NCBI GenBank assembly: GCA_016795205.1 | Contig: JAEUHZ010000055.1 | Location: forward strand, 1 to 64,000 | From: Planctomycetota bacterium | Lineage (GTDB): Bacteria; Planctomycetota; UBA1135; GCA-002686595 | Direction of reading: 5' to 3' | Length of the DNA: 64,000 nt | Shown here: positions 1 through 8,253 of the stretch, piece by piece | Numbering within the stretch: the first letter of the stretch is position 1 | Layout: each line of letters starts with the position of its first letter | Program-made: the position numbers and the translations under genes | The notes under the pieces: model-generated | The model's input: only the letters and a program-made list of their open reading frames with translations | The model's database searches: none | What the model was told of the DNA's origin: nothing

Positions 1-31
1 GCGTGGCGATGTCGGCATAGGGCAGTTGCAC
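1..31 (-). CDS. 5' tip of an unidentified gene
   Basis: Only the first ten codons are inside the window, read leftward from a GTG at 31-29 and beginning M-Q-L-P-Y-A-D-I-A-T. The start is supported by GAGGAG at 42-37, five bases upstream, which is a near-ideal ribosome binding site. The product cannot be recognised from ten residues. Bases 32-131 between this start and the transporter stop hold nothing else recognisable. Confidence 0.45.
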   Translation of the reverse strand, partial: MQLPYADIAT

Positions 32-131
32 GGGGGCTCCTCGGGGAGGAGTCGCGCTCCTCGCCCGGGGGGGTGACCGCCATGGGCGCCGCCGGTCGCA
101 GGGAAAGTCGGAAAAGGTCCAGCGAACGGGG

Positions 132-1388
132 TCAGCTTCCGCGGAGTGCCAGCCAGGCCGCCGCGATCCCGAGCGTCACGACCGCGACCGGCAGGCCCGC
201 GCGCGCGTGCTCGCGCCAGCCGAAGCGCACGCCCAGCCGGGCCGCCTGGTCGGCCACGATCAGGTTCGCGATGCTGCCGACGAGCAGCAGGTTCCCGGCC
301 AACGTGCTCGAGAGCGCCAGGATCGCGCCGGCCTCGGGGTGGGTCGAGGCTGGCAGGAGGAGCATGACCGCCGGCACGTTCGAGACCAGGTTCGAGAGCG
401 GGACGGTCACCACGAACAGCGTGGCGGGCTCGGACGGATCGAGTCCCGCGGCGCGCAGCGCGGCGAAGGTGCTCGCGAGCAGGCCCGCGGCCTCGAAGGC
501 GTGGTTCACGACGAACAGCCCAGCGAAGAGCACCAGGAGCTGCCAGTCGACGAGCGCCAGGGTCGCGCGCGAGCGCGTGCGCCGCGAGAGCAGCACGAGC
601 CCCGCGGCCGCCAATGCCACGTGGTCCCGCGGCCAGCTCGTGGCGAGGAACAGCACGACCACCGCTCCGGTCACGAGCAGCGACTTCCAGGTCTGGGCGC
701 CGTCGAAGGCGCGGTGCTCGGCCGCGACCGGGGGGTGCGACTCCGTCCAGCGGCCGCGCTGGAGCAGCACGAGCAGACCCCAGGTCGCGAACAGGCCCAG
801 CAGGCTCGGCAGGCCCGCGTCGGCCAGGTAGTCCACGAAGTCGAGGCCCAGGCGTTGGCCGATGAGCATGTTCTGGGGGTTGCCGATCAGCGTCGCGGCC
901 GAGCCCACGTTCGAGCCGCAGGAGAGACCCAGGAGGTAGGGCAGCGGGGCGAGCCCACGCCGCAGGGCTGCCTCGACGAGCAGCGGAGCCAGCGCCAGAC
1001 ACACGACGTCGTTGGTGAGCACGGCCGAGAGCAGGCCCGAGACGAGCACGACCACGAGCAGCAGCGCCGGCGGCGAGAGCCGGGAGCGCGCCAGCCTCCC
1101 GGCCACCTGCTCGTAGAAGCCGGCGCTCTGCAGGCGCGCGGAGAGCACCATCATCCCGAACAGCAGCGCGATCGTGTCGACGTGGATCGCGGCCCAGGCC
1201 TGCTCGGCTGTCAGGCGATCACCGGCGATCAGCGCGATGGCGCCCAGCAGCGCGACCCCGGTGCGATCGAGCGCCAGGTACGGCAACCCGCCGATGGCCA
1301 TGCCCACGTACACGAGCACGAAGACGGTGAGGGCCGGCCAGTCCACGCGCGCGAGAGCCTCCCGCGGCGCGCGGCGGGATGCAAGCAC
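132..1388 (-). CDS. ArsB/NhaD/SLC13-type ion transporter
   Basis: A 418-residue polytopic inner-membrane protein with about ten hydrophobic segments. A G-N-P-Q-N-M-L-I-G motif follows a glycine-rich G-S-N-V-G-S-A-A-T-L-I stretch, and L-T-N-D-V-V lies earlier; these re-entrant signatures are typical of the ion-transporter superfamily containing ArsB, NhaD and the DASS anion carriers. The likely role is Na+-coupled anion or cation exchange; the substrate cannot be told from sequence. No arsenic-resistance genes are adjacent. It begins 16 bases after the upstream unknown gene and is probably co-transcribed with it. The N-terminal 15 residues are basic and hydrophilic, so a slightly later start is possible. 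Length is normal for the family. Confidence 0.8.
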   Translation of the reverse strand: MLASRRAPREALARVDWPALTVFVLVYVGMAIGGLPYLALDRTGVALLGAIALIAGDRLTAEQAWAAIHVDTIALLFGMMVLSARLQSAGFYEQVAGRLARSRLSPPALLLVVVLVSGLLSAVLTNDVVCLALAPLLVEAALRRGLAPLPYLLGLSCGSNVGSAATLIGNPQNMLIGQRLGLDFVDYLADAGLPSLLGLFATWGLLVLLQRGRWTESHPPVAAEHRAFDGAQTWKSLLVTGAVVVLFLATSWPRDHVALAAAGLVLLSRRTRSRATLALVDWQLLVLFAGLFVVNHAFEAAGLLASTFAALRAAGLDPSEPATLFVVTVPLSNLVSNVPAVMLLLPASTHPEAGAILALSSTLAGNLLLVGSIANLIVADQAARLGVRFGWREHARAGLPVAVVTLGIAAAWLALRGS

Positions 1389-1404
1389 CGGCCAGACGCG
1401 CGGC

Positions 1405-2634
1405 TCAGCTCGCGGCGAGCACCTGGCGCGCGCGCTTCGAGAGGCTCGACTCGAACGACACGCGGCGCACGGCGAGCTGGGTGCGCGTCGCGCCGTCGCG
1501 CCAGACGCGGCGAGCAGCGCTGCCGAAGTGGGTTTCGAGGACCGCGATCCCGCCCGGGTGCGCGGCGTCGAACCCGGCCAGCGCCCGGTAGTAGCCCTGT
1601 TGGCCCGCGACGCGCCGGCAGCCTTCGAGCAGGCCGGCCGCGACCTCTGCGCGCTCGGCGGCGCTCCACGGCGCGTGGCGCGCGAGCGTGGCGCCCCAGT
1701 CGTCCAGGCAGGGGCCGATCGGGAGCAGCAGTGCCGGTGAGCCGCGCAGGAGGCGGATCTCGCGCAGCGGGTAGTGCCGGTGGCCCTCGGCTGCGAGCAG
1801 CGCCTGGTACAGCCGGGCGGCGCGCCAGAAGGCGCCTCGGTAGCGCTCGTGGCGCTCGCGCGCCAGGCCGCAGAAGCGCGCGCGGACGGCCGGTGGCACG
1901 CAACCGGCCTCGCGGGTCCCGAGCGACTGCACGACGTCGCCCTGGTTGTGCGTCAGGACGGCCGAGAGCCTCAGGAGTTCGAGCTCGCGCCCAGGTTGCG
2001 CCTCCAAGGCCAGGAAGGCGCGCGCCTGGCGCTCGAGCTCGGCATCGATCGCCGCCTCGAACTCCGAGCGGGCCTGCGCGACGCCCGCGTGCCAGGCGCC
2101 GATCAGCCCACCGGCCAGCACGGAGAGGCGCTCGCCGTCGTGGCCGGAGACGGGGCCGAGGCCCTCGACTTCGACGATGCGCGCGCTGACGCCGCTCACG
2201 TCCCAGGAACCGAGGTCGAGCGCGAAGGCGTGCATGCGCGCGAGCTCGTCCGGGTCGCGTTGATCGATCCACAGCGCGCGCCGGATCTTGGCGTCGACGT
2301 CCGTGGGCACGTACGTCGCGACGCTCGCGAAGTGCGCGGCACAGGCCAGCGCGAAGTAGTCCGTGATCTGCGCCGGGTCGGGGCGCTCGGCCGCCGCGAG
2401 CCGCTCGGAGCCCAAGAGGATCGTCCACCAGCCCAGCGGATGCGCGCCCAGCTCGACGAGCCGGCCGGGGCCGGGCGCGGGGACGCGCGCCGAGCTCGGG
2501 TGCGTGCCGTCGAACAGCCACGGCGCGCTGGAGCGCACGAGATCGACCAGGTTGCGCGGGCCCACGAAGCCGCCGAAGGCGCCGCGGCCCTCGGCTGCGG
2601 TCCAGCTCGCCCCCCGCTCCATGGCGTGCGTCAT
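1405..2634 (-). CDS. Conserved-looking protein of unknown function
   Basis: A 409-residue soluble protein rich in Ala, Arg and Glu, with no signal peptide or membrane segment. It has many W, H and aromatic positions and appears predominantly alpha-helical. I do not recognise a family or catalytic motif. It is the promoter-proximal gene of a two-gene minus-strand unit with the transporter downstream and is divergent from the glycosyltransferase at 2752. A second ATG four codons in is an alternative start. Codon use and composition match the neighbours, so it is a real coding region rather than a shadow. Confidence 0.6.
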   Translation of the reverse strand: MTHAMERGASWTAAEGRGAFGGFVGPRNLVDLVRSSAPWLFDGTHPSSARVPAPGPGRLVELGAHPLGWWTILLGSERLAAAERPDPAQITDYFALACAAHFASVATYVPTDVDAKIRRALWIDQRDPDELARMHAFALDLGSWDVSGVSARIVEVEGLGPVSGHDGERLSVLAGGLIGAWHAGVAQARSEFEAAIDAELERQARAFLALEAQPGRELELLRLSAVLTHNQGDVVQSLGTREAGCVPPAVRARFCGLARERHERYRGAFWRAARLYQALLAAEGHRHYPLREIRLLRGSPALLLPIGPCLDDWGATLARHAPWSAAERAEVAAGLLEGCRRVAGQQGYYRALAGFDAAHPGGIAVLETHFGSAARRVWRDGATRTQLAVRRVSFESSLSKRARQVLAAS

Positions 2635-2751
2635 GCGGAAAGAACTTCGAGTCTAGCGCCGGCCGGACGCGGCGCGCTGCGGCTCGCCGGCCCGTCGCGA
2701 CGATCCGGCCGGGATCGGCGCGCGAGCCGCCGGTATCCTCCCGCCCCGCCG

Positions 2752-3924
2752 ATGCGCGTCCTGTTCCTGACCGATTCGCTCTCCGACCTCGACGGGGTCG
2801 GGCGGTACACGGTGCGCCTCGTGCAGGCCCTCGTGCGCGCGCGGCCGGGGCTCGAGCCGCGCGTCCTGCTGGCGCGCAAGCACCGCCCCACGTCGCTCGA
2901 GGTCCCGCCGGAGTGGCGCGTGGACGTGGTGCTGCCGCCCGACTACTTCTTCCACATGAGCCCGGCACGCTTCTGGGCCAACGCGGCGCTCTCGATCCCG
3001 CGCATCGCGAGCGCGGCCCGCACAGCGGACCTGGTCCACGCGGTCAAGGACTACCCGCACTCGTGGGCGGCGTTGCGTGGCGCACGGCTCGCCGGCCGAC
3101 CGATCGTGGCCACGGCGCACGGCACCTACAGCGTCCAGCCGCTGCTCGCGGCGCGCCACGCGGCGCGCGCGCGGCGCACGTACCGCGGGATCGACGCCTT
3201 GATCGCCGTCAGCCGCCACACGCGCGACCGCCTGTTCGAGCTCCTGCCGCCCGCTGATCTGCCGCGCGAGCGCGTCCACGTCATCCCCAACGCGGTCTCG
3301 GCCGCGCACTACGCGGTGCCGCGCGCGCTGCCCGCCTGCCCGTGGAACGGGCATCCGTTCACGCTCTCGATCGGCGAGGTCAAGGAACGCAAGGGGCACC
3401 ACCTGTCCCTGGCCGCGTTCTGCGCCGTGGCGCGCGCGCGCCCCGAGCTGCACCACGTGCTGGTCGGGAATGCCACCGGCGACGCCTACCACCGCTCGCT
3501 GCAGGAGCTGGTGCGTTCGGCCGGGCTGGCCGCGCGGGTGCACTTCACCGGCAACGTCTCCGAGGACGTGAAGGTGGCGCTGCTCCAGCGCGCGGAAGTC
3601 TTCCTGCACACGCCGGTCGACGCCGCGGACGGCGGGTTCGAGGGCTTCGGCATCGTCTACCTGGAGGCCGCCGCCTGCGGCGCACCCTCGATCGGGACGC
3701 TGCGCAGCGGCGCGGAGGACGCCGTCGTCGACGGCGTGAGCGGGCTGCTCGTCCCCCAGGAGGCCTCTGCGGTCGAGGCGGCCCTGGCGCGCATCCTCGA
3801 CGATCCCGGGCTGCGCGCGCGCTTGGCGGAAGGCGGCCGCGTGCACGCCGCGCGCTCCTCGTGGGACGAGAACGCGCGCGCGGTGCTCGCGCTCTACGAC
3901 CGGCTCCTGGGAGGCAGCGCGTGA
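2752..3924 (+). CDS. GT4-family glycosyltransferase
   Basis: A 390-residue GT-B fold enzyme that probably transfers a sugar from an NDP-sugar to a lipid-linked or surface glycan in the cytoplasm. The N-terminal Rossmann half begins M-R-V-L-F-L-T-D-S with a glycine-rich D-G-V-G-R-Y loop. The C-terminal half carries S-I-G-E-V-K-E-R-K-G-H (donor-site strand and lysine) and G-F-E-G-F-G-I-V-Y-L-E-A-A-A-C-G, the EX7E-type motif that binds the nucleotide sugar. The ATG at 2752 is preceded by TATCCT (2734-2739), a possible -10 element only 12 bases from the start, which would give a nearly leaderless transcript. The stop overlaps the flippase start by 4 bases, so the two are translationally coupled. 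Confidence 0.88.
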   Translation: MRVLFLTDSLSDLDGVGRYTVRLVQALVRARPGLEPRVLLARKHRPTSLEVPPEWRVDVVLPPDYFFHMSPARFWANAALSIPRIASAARTADLVHAVKDYPHSWAALRGARLAGRPIVATAHGTYSVQPLLAARHAARARRTYRGIDALIAVSRHTRDRLFELLPPADLPRERVHVIPNAVSAAHYAVPRALPACPWNGHPFTLSIGEVKERKGHHLSLAAFCAVARARPELHHVLVGNATGDAYHRSLQELVRSAGLAARVHFTGNVSEDVKVALLQRAEVFLHTPVDAADGGFEGFGIVYLEAAACGAPSIGTLRSGAEDAVVDGVSGLLVPQEASAVEAALARILDDPGLRARLAEGGRVHAARSSWDENARAVLALYDRLLGGSA

Positions 3925-5342
3925 GGGATCGCCTGGCCCAGGTGCTGAAGAGCCGGTTCTTCCGCGACACGGCGACCCTGCAGGTCGCCAGCGCCGTGAA
4001 TCAGGCCAGCCAGTTCGCCTCGACGGTGGTGCTCGCCTACCTCTTGGGTGCGCGCGGCCAGGGCGCGTTCGTCGTGGCCATCGCGCTGCAGGGGCTGCTG
4101 CACTTCCTGGTCAACACCGGCGTCGTGCCGGCCACGATCAGCCAGATCGCGGCCGCGCACGTGCGCGGCAACCACGAGAAGACGGCCGGCTGGATCGCCT
4201 TCGTGGCCAAGGCCGGGCTCTTGTTCTGCCTGGCGATCCTGGCCGTGGGCTGGTTCGCGCTGCCCTGGTTCGGCGAGTTCTTCTACTCCTCGCGCGAGGT
4301 CGGTGTCTGGGCGCTGATCCTGTGCCTGGAGCCGCTGTTCGACCTGCCGCGCACCGTGGCGGCCGTGGCGTTCCAGGGCACGCGTCGCATGCGTGCCGTG
4401 GCGCAGGTCGAGAACGCCGACGAGGTGGTGCGGTTCTTCCTGGTGGTGCTGGGCGCCGTGATCACGGGGTCGCCGCTGGGCGCCGTCCTGGGCACCGTGG
4501 CGGCGGCGGTGTTCGGATCGATCCTGGCGATCGAGCGCTACGCCGTCGCGCGCCGCGACGGTGGTCCGCCGCTCCCGGGCCTGGCGGAGATCGTGCGGCG
4601 GATGCGCGAGGTGCCGCTCGTGCGCGGCCTGCGCCTGGGCCTGCGCGTGGGCCTCTTGAAGAACGGCACCGCGCTGTTCCTGAACATCTTCCCGCGCCTG
4701 ATCATCGCCAAGGTCGTGGGGAAGGAGTGGGTCAGCTACTTCCACATCGCGCAGCGCATCCTCCAGATCCCGACCCTGGCGTTGCCGGCCGTGGCGCGCA
4801 CCGCGCTGCCCGCGCTGGCCGAACTCGCCGGACGCAAGGACTGGGCCGGCCTCAGGCGCCTGTTCAGTCGCGTGACGCTGCTGACGGGCAGCGCGATCAC
4901 GCTCGTGATCGGAGCCGCCGTGGCCCTGATCCCGCCCGTCGTGGGGGCCGTCTTCCCGCCCGACTACGCCGAGCCGGTGTTCCACTTCGCCTGCATCCTG
5001 GCCCTGGGCCTCGTGCCCTACGCCTTCGCGGCGGCGATCGACTCGGTCTACATCGCGACGAACCAGGTCAAGGCCTGGATCTGGCTCACGGTGTTGGGTG
5101 CGGTGATCACGATCCCCTTGAACTTCGTGCTCGTGAAGGCCGTGCCCTACACGGGGACGGCCTGGGGCCTGGCGCTGTACCAGTCGTGGGTCCTGGTCCA
5201 CGTGGGCTACATCTACTGGTACATGTACCGCAGTGGTGGCGCGGGGTTCGGGCGACCCAGCCCGGCGGACCTCGAGGACGCCCGCGTCCTCGAGGAGACT
5301 TCCGTCGACGTGGCCGGCCGCCAGGGCGGGAGTCGGGAGTAG
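3921..5342 (+). CDS. Wzx/MATE-like oligosaccharide flippase
   Basis: A 473-residue membrane protein with about 12-14 hydrophobic segments, matching the polysaccharide-biosynthesis (Wzx/RfbX, MOP) superfamily that flips lipid-linked oligosaccharides to the periplasmic face. The N-terminal pattern (amphipathic helix, then V-A-S-A-V-N-Q-A-S-Q-F-A-S-T-V-V-L-A-Y-L-L-G) and the central glycine- and proline-containing helices are typical. The GTG start at 3921 lies in a GTGA overlap with the glycosyltransferase stop. The next glycosyltransferase starts 4 bases after the stop. The hydrophilic tail of roughly 40 residues is acidic. The setting between two glycosyltransferases argues for surface-glycan export rather than drug efflux. 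Confidence 0.85.
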   Translation: MRDRLAQVLKSRFFRDTATLQVASAVNQASQFASTVVLAYLLGARGQGAFVVAIALQGLLHFLVNTGVVPATISQIAAAHVRGNHEKTAGWIAFVAKAGLLFCLAILAVGWFALPWFGEFFYSSREVGVWALILCLEPLFDLPRTVAAVAFQGTRRMRAVAQVENADEVVRFFLVVLGAVITGSPLGAVLGTVAAAVFGSILAIERYAVARRDGGPPLPGLAEIVRRMREVPLVRGLRLGLRVGLLKNGTALFLNIFPRLIIAKVVGKEWVSYFHIAQRILQIPTLALPAVARTALPALAELAGRKDWAGLRRLFSRVTLLTGSAITLVIGAAVALIPPVVGAVFPPDYAEPVFHFACILALGLVPYAFAAAIDSVYIATNQVKAWIWLTVLGAVITIPLNFVLVKAVPYTGTAWGLALYQSWVLVHVGYIYWYMYRSGGAGFGRPSPADLEDARVLEETSVDVAGRQGGSRE

Positions 5343-5346
5343 CGGC

Positions 5347-6606
5347 GTGCGCGTCCTGTTCCTCTCCGACCTCCACGACCCGCGCATCGGGTCGTCCGTG
5401 CGGCAGATCCACCAGCTCGCCGCGCACTTGCGCGCGCACGGGCACGCGACCGAGCTGGCGACGGCCGTGACGGAGCGCGAGCTCGTGGGGCTGCTCGACG
5501 TCGACGGCCTGCGCGTGCACCGGCTCTTCGACGACTCGTCGCCGCGCTGGCGCGGTTGGACGTCGGTCGCGGCGCGAGCGATCCACGACGATCTCGAGCG
5601 CGTCCTGGCCGGCTTCCGGCCCGACGTCGTGCACGCTCACCTCCTGCACGCGCACCTGGGCTACGAGTCGCTGACCCGCGCGCGCCGCGCCGGCGCCGGC
5701 GTGGTCTTCACCGCGCACGACGTGATGACTTTCTGCTACCAGAAGCTGACCTGCTTCCACGGCGGGCCCGAGCGCGGAGGCACCGAGCGCGACTACCCGG
5801 CCTATTGGCAGAAGTGCATCCCCTGCCAGCGGCTGCGCTGGAACCCCTGGCGGAACGCCGCGATCCGCCGCGTTCTGGCGCGCGACGTCCAGCGCTTCAC
5901 CGTGGTCTCGGACGAGCTGGGCGCGGCCATCCGCGCCAACGGGATCCGCGTGGACCGCACGCTGCACAACGCCGTGCGCCTCCAGGCCCGCCTGCCCTCC
6001 GCGGACGACGTCGCGGCGTTCCGCGCGCGCTTCGGGTTGTCTGGCGCGCGCGTGCTCACGATCGGCGGGCGGCTGCACGAGCAGAAGGGCGTCGGACAAC
6101 TGCTCGCGATGCTGGCGCGGCTGGCTCCGCGCTACCCGGATCTGCGCCTCCTGGTGCTCGGGCGCCGCGAGGTCTACGAGCGCGAGTTCGAGCCGCGCGC
6201 CCGCTCGCTCGCGGTCGCCGAGCGCGTCGTGGCGACGGGCTGGCTCGACGGTGACGAGCTGCAGGCGGCCTACGCCGCCACCGACGTGTTCGTGACGCCT
6301 TCGATCTGCTTCGACACGTTCGGGCTGGTCAACCTGGAGGCCATGGAGCACGCCAAGCCGGTCGTCGCGACCTGCTTCGGCGGCAGCCCCGAGGTCGTGC
6401 GCGACGGTGAGACGGGGTTCGTGGCCAATCCCTTCGACCTCGAGGGCTTCGCCGGCGCGATCGCGCGCCTGCTCGACGACCCACAGGCGCGCCGCCGGAT
6501 GGGTGCGGCCGGGCGGGAGCGGCTCGTGGCCCACTTCACGATCCCGCGCCTCGCCGCGGAGTGCCTGGAGGAATACGAGCTGGCGCTGCGTCTGGCGCGG
6601 GGCTAG
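5347..6606 (+). CDS. GT4-family glycosyltransferase
   Basis: A 419-residue GT-B glycosyltransferase. It begins V-R-V-L-F-L-S-D-L-H-D with the glycine/serine loop of the acceptor domain. The donor domain has T-I-G-G-R-L-H-E-Q-K-G and F-D-T-F-G-L-V-N-L-E-A-M-E-H-A-K-P-V-V-A, the E-(x)7-E nucleotide-sugar site. A Cys-containing insert around residues 130-160 (C-Y-Q-K-L-T-C, then C-I-P-C) is seen in some GT4 enzymes acting on bacterial surface glycans and may hold a metal. The GTG at 5347 starts just after the flippase stop, so the three genes from 2752 form one operon. The sugar and acceptor cannot be named. Confidence 0.86.
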   Translation: MRVLFLSDLHDPRIGSSVRQIHQLAAHLRAHGHATELATAVTERELVGLLDVDGLRVHRLFDDSSPRWRGWTSVAARAIHDDLERVLAGFRPDVVHAHLLHAHLGYESLTRARRAGAGVVFTAHDVMTFCYQKLTCFHGGPERGGTERDYPAYWQKCIPCQRLRWNPWRNAAIRRVLARDVQRFTVVSDELGAAIRANGIRVDRTLHNAVRLQARLPSADDVAAFRARFGLSGARVLTIGGRLHEQKGVGQLLAMLARLAPRYPDLRLLVLGRREVYEREFEPRARSLAVAERVVATGWLDGDELQAAYAATDVFVTPSICFDTFGLVNLEAMEHAKPVVATCFGGSPEVVRDGETGFVANPFDLEGFAGAIARLLDDPQARRRMGAAGRERLVAHFTIPRLAAECLEEYELALRLARG

Positions 6607-6669
6607 GAGGCCGGCGGTGGGACCGAGAGCAAACGGCTCGTGCGGCGGAACGTCCTGCCTGCCAACACT

Positions 6670-6698
6670 TTGCGAAAACCTTCCGCGCGGGGTAGAGT
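6670..6698 (+). promoter_or_regulatory. Candidate sigma-70-type promoter for the radical SAM gene
   Basis: TTGCGA (6670-6675) and TAGAGT (6693-6698) are separated by exactly 17 bases, each matching four of six consensus positions. They lie in a short AT-richer dip of the 198-base gap 6607-6804 and would leave a leader of about 100 bases. Nothing else was recognised in this gap. Assigned by pattern only. Confidence 0.4.
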
Positions 6699-6804
6699 TT
6701 TGGGCCACGGCGGCCGATCCCGCTCCGACGAAGACGGTTCGGGTGGCCGGCGGCGCGCCTCCCGCGCGTTTGAGCCCGCGCCCCACCCGCGATCCACACC
6801 ACCG

Positions 6805-8241
6805 ATGCGCAAGACCCTCCTCACGTACGTGAAGCCCCACGTCCAGGAAGACCCCCTGGCGATGGTGCTCGGGATCACCTACCTCGGCGCCAGCCTGGAG
6901 CGCGCCCAGATCCCCGTCGAGCTGTGCGACGAGCGCATCGTGAACGACGCCTACATGCGCGAGGCCATCGAGCGCAACGACGTGATCGGCTTCGACGCGC
7001 TGACGCCCAACATCCGCCGCGCGATCGCCTGGGCGAAGTACGCCAAGAGTCGGGGCAAGCTCACGATCATGGGCGGGCCGCACGCCTCGGTCGACCAGGG
7101 CATCTTCCTGGACAGCGGACACTTCGACTTCGTGCTCAAGGGGGAGGCCGAGGAGACGCTGCCGCAGTTCCTCCAGGCGCTCGAGGGCAACGACTGGAAG
7201 GCCATGGGGGAGGTCCCGGGCCTGGCGGCCATGCGCGACGGCCAGTTGGCGATCGACAACGCGGCGCCGCCGCTGATCAAGAAGCTCGACGAGCTGCCGC
7301 TCCCAGCGCGCCACTTGCTGCCGATGGAGCGCTACTTCCAGCTCAATCCCGAGAAGCTGGCCTACATCTTCACCACGCGCGGTTGCCCCTTCAAGTGCAT
7401 CTTCTGCCAGAAGGAGCTCACCGGTCGCGGCTTCCGCGTGCGCTCGACCGAGCTGATCGTCGACGAGCTCGAGCACATCGTGAAGACCTACAACCCGGGC
7501 GTGATCTTGTTCGTGGACGAGATCCTGACGCTCCGGAAGAAGCGCATCCACGAGATGTGCGACGAGATCCTGCGCCGCGGCCTGAAGTTCGAGTGGATCG
7601 CCAACACGCGCGCGGACTGCGTCGACTACCCGCTCCTGAAGCACATGCACCGCGCCGGCTGCCGGCGCATCTACTACGGCTGGGAGTCGGGCAGCCAGCG
7701 CATGCTGGACGTGCTCAAGAAGGACCTCACGCCGGAGGTCATCGTCGAGGCCGCGCGCATGACGCGCCGCGCGGGGATCTGGGCCAAGGTCTACTTGATC
7801 GTGGGTTCGCCGGGCGAGACCAAGGCCGACATCGAGGAGACCGAGAAGGTCCTCAAGCTGGCCGGCCCGGACCTGGTGCGCGTGTCGGTCTTCAACCCGC
7901 TGATCGGCACGGAGAGCTGGGACGGCTATCTGGCGAACATCGACCTGACGGACCTGTCGGAGAACTACGTCTCCAGCAACCGCTCGGCGTACCAGCACGA
8001 GCACTTCACGCAGGTCGAGCTCGAGGAGCTGCGCAAGAACATGGTCCGCAGCTACGAGCGCTGGTACTACGGCTACCCGCAGCGCACGAAGCGCTTCATG
8101 GAGCGCGCGCTCTACTACCTCGAGAACCCGCAGTTCGGCCGCAAGCGCCTGGGCCGCGCACTGGGCCTCGTGCCGCCTCCGCGCAGCGAGAGCGTGGCCG
8201 ACCGTGTCATGGCCGAGTCCAAGGCGCAGGCCGCGGGCTGA
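6805..8241 (+). CDS. B12-binding-domain radical SAM protein
   Basis: A 478-residue enzyme with an N-terminal cobalamin-binding Rossmann-like domain (about residues 10-140, including I-M-G-G-P-H-A-S and F-V-L-K-G-E-A-E-E-T-L) followed by a radical SAM TIM barrel. The [4Fe-4S] cluster is held by C-P-F-K-C-I-F-C in T-T-R-G-C-P-F-K-C-I-F-C. The order matches the BchE/P-methylase-type group of B12-dependent radical SAM enzymes, which methylate or cyclise unactivated carbons. D-E-I-L-T-L and Y-Y-G-W-E-S-G-S-Q are family-typical later strands. The substrate is unknown; position after a glycan operon makes a glycan or lipid modification plausible. The ATG at 6805 is chosen because the barrel-type protein begins at once with M-R-K-T-L-L. 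Confidence 0.88.
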   Translation: MRKTLLTYVKPHVQEDPLAMVLGITYLGASLERAQIPVELCDERIVNDAYMREAIERNDVIGFDALTPNIRRAIAWAKYAKSRGKLTIMGGPHASVDQGIFLDSGHFDFVLKGEAEETLPQFLQALEGNDWKAMGEVPGLAAMRDGQLAIDNAAPPLIKKLDELPLPARHLLPMERYFQLNPEKLAYIFTTRGCPFKCIFCQKELTGRGFRVRSTELIVDELEHIVKTYNPGVILFVDEILTLRKKRIHEMCDEILRRGLKFEWIANTRADCVDYPLLKHMHRAGCRRIYYGWESGSQRMLDVLKKDLTPEVIVEAARMTRRAGIWAKVYLIVGSPGETKADIEETEKVLKLAGPDLVRVSVFNPLIGTESWDGYLANIDLTDLSENYVSSNRSAYQHEHFTQVELEELRKNMVRSYERWYYGYPQRTKRFMERALYYLENPQFGRKRLGRALGLVPPPRSESVADRVMAESKAQAAG

Positions 8242-8253
8242 CGAGCGCGGCGC

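Noticed and set aside
207..2189. Long plus-strand open frame opposite the transporter and unknown gene
   Set aside because: Composition is Gln/Arg/Glu/His-rich without domains, typical of antisense frames in very GC-rich DNA; the minus-strand genes have recognisable membrane topology and ribosome binding sites.
5107..8004. 965-codon minus-strand open frame
   Set aside because: Antisense to the GT4 and radical SAM genes, which carry clear family motifs; the antisense translation has only repetitive Arg/Val/Leu/His composition.
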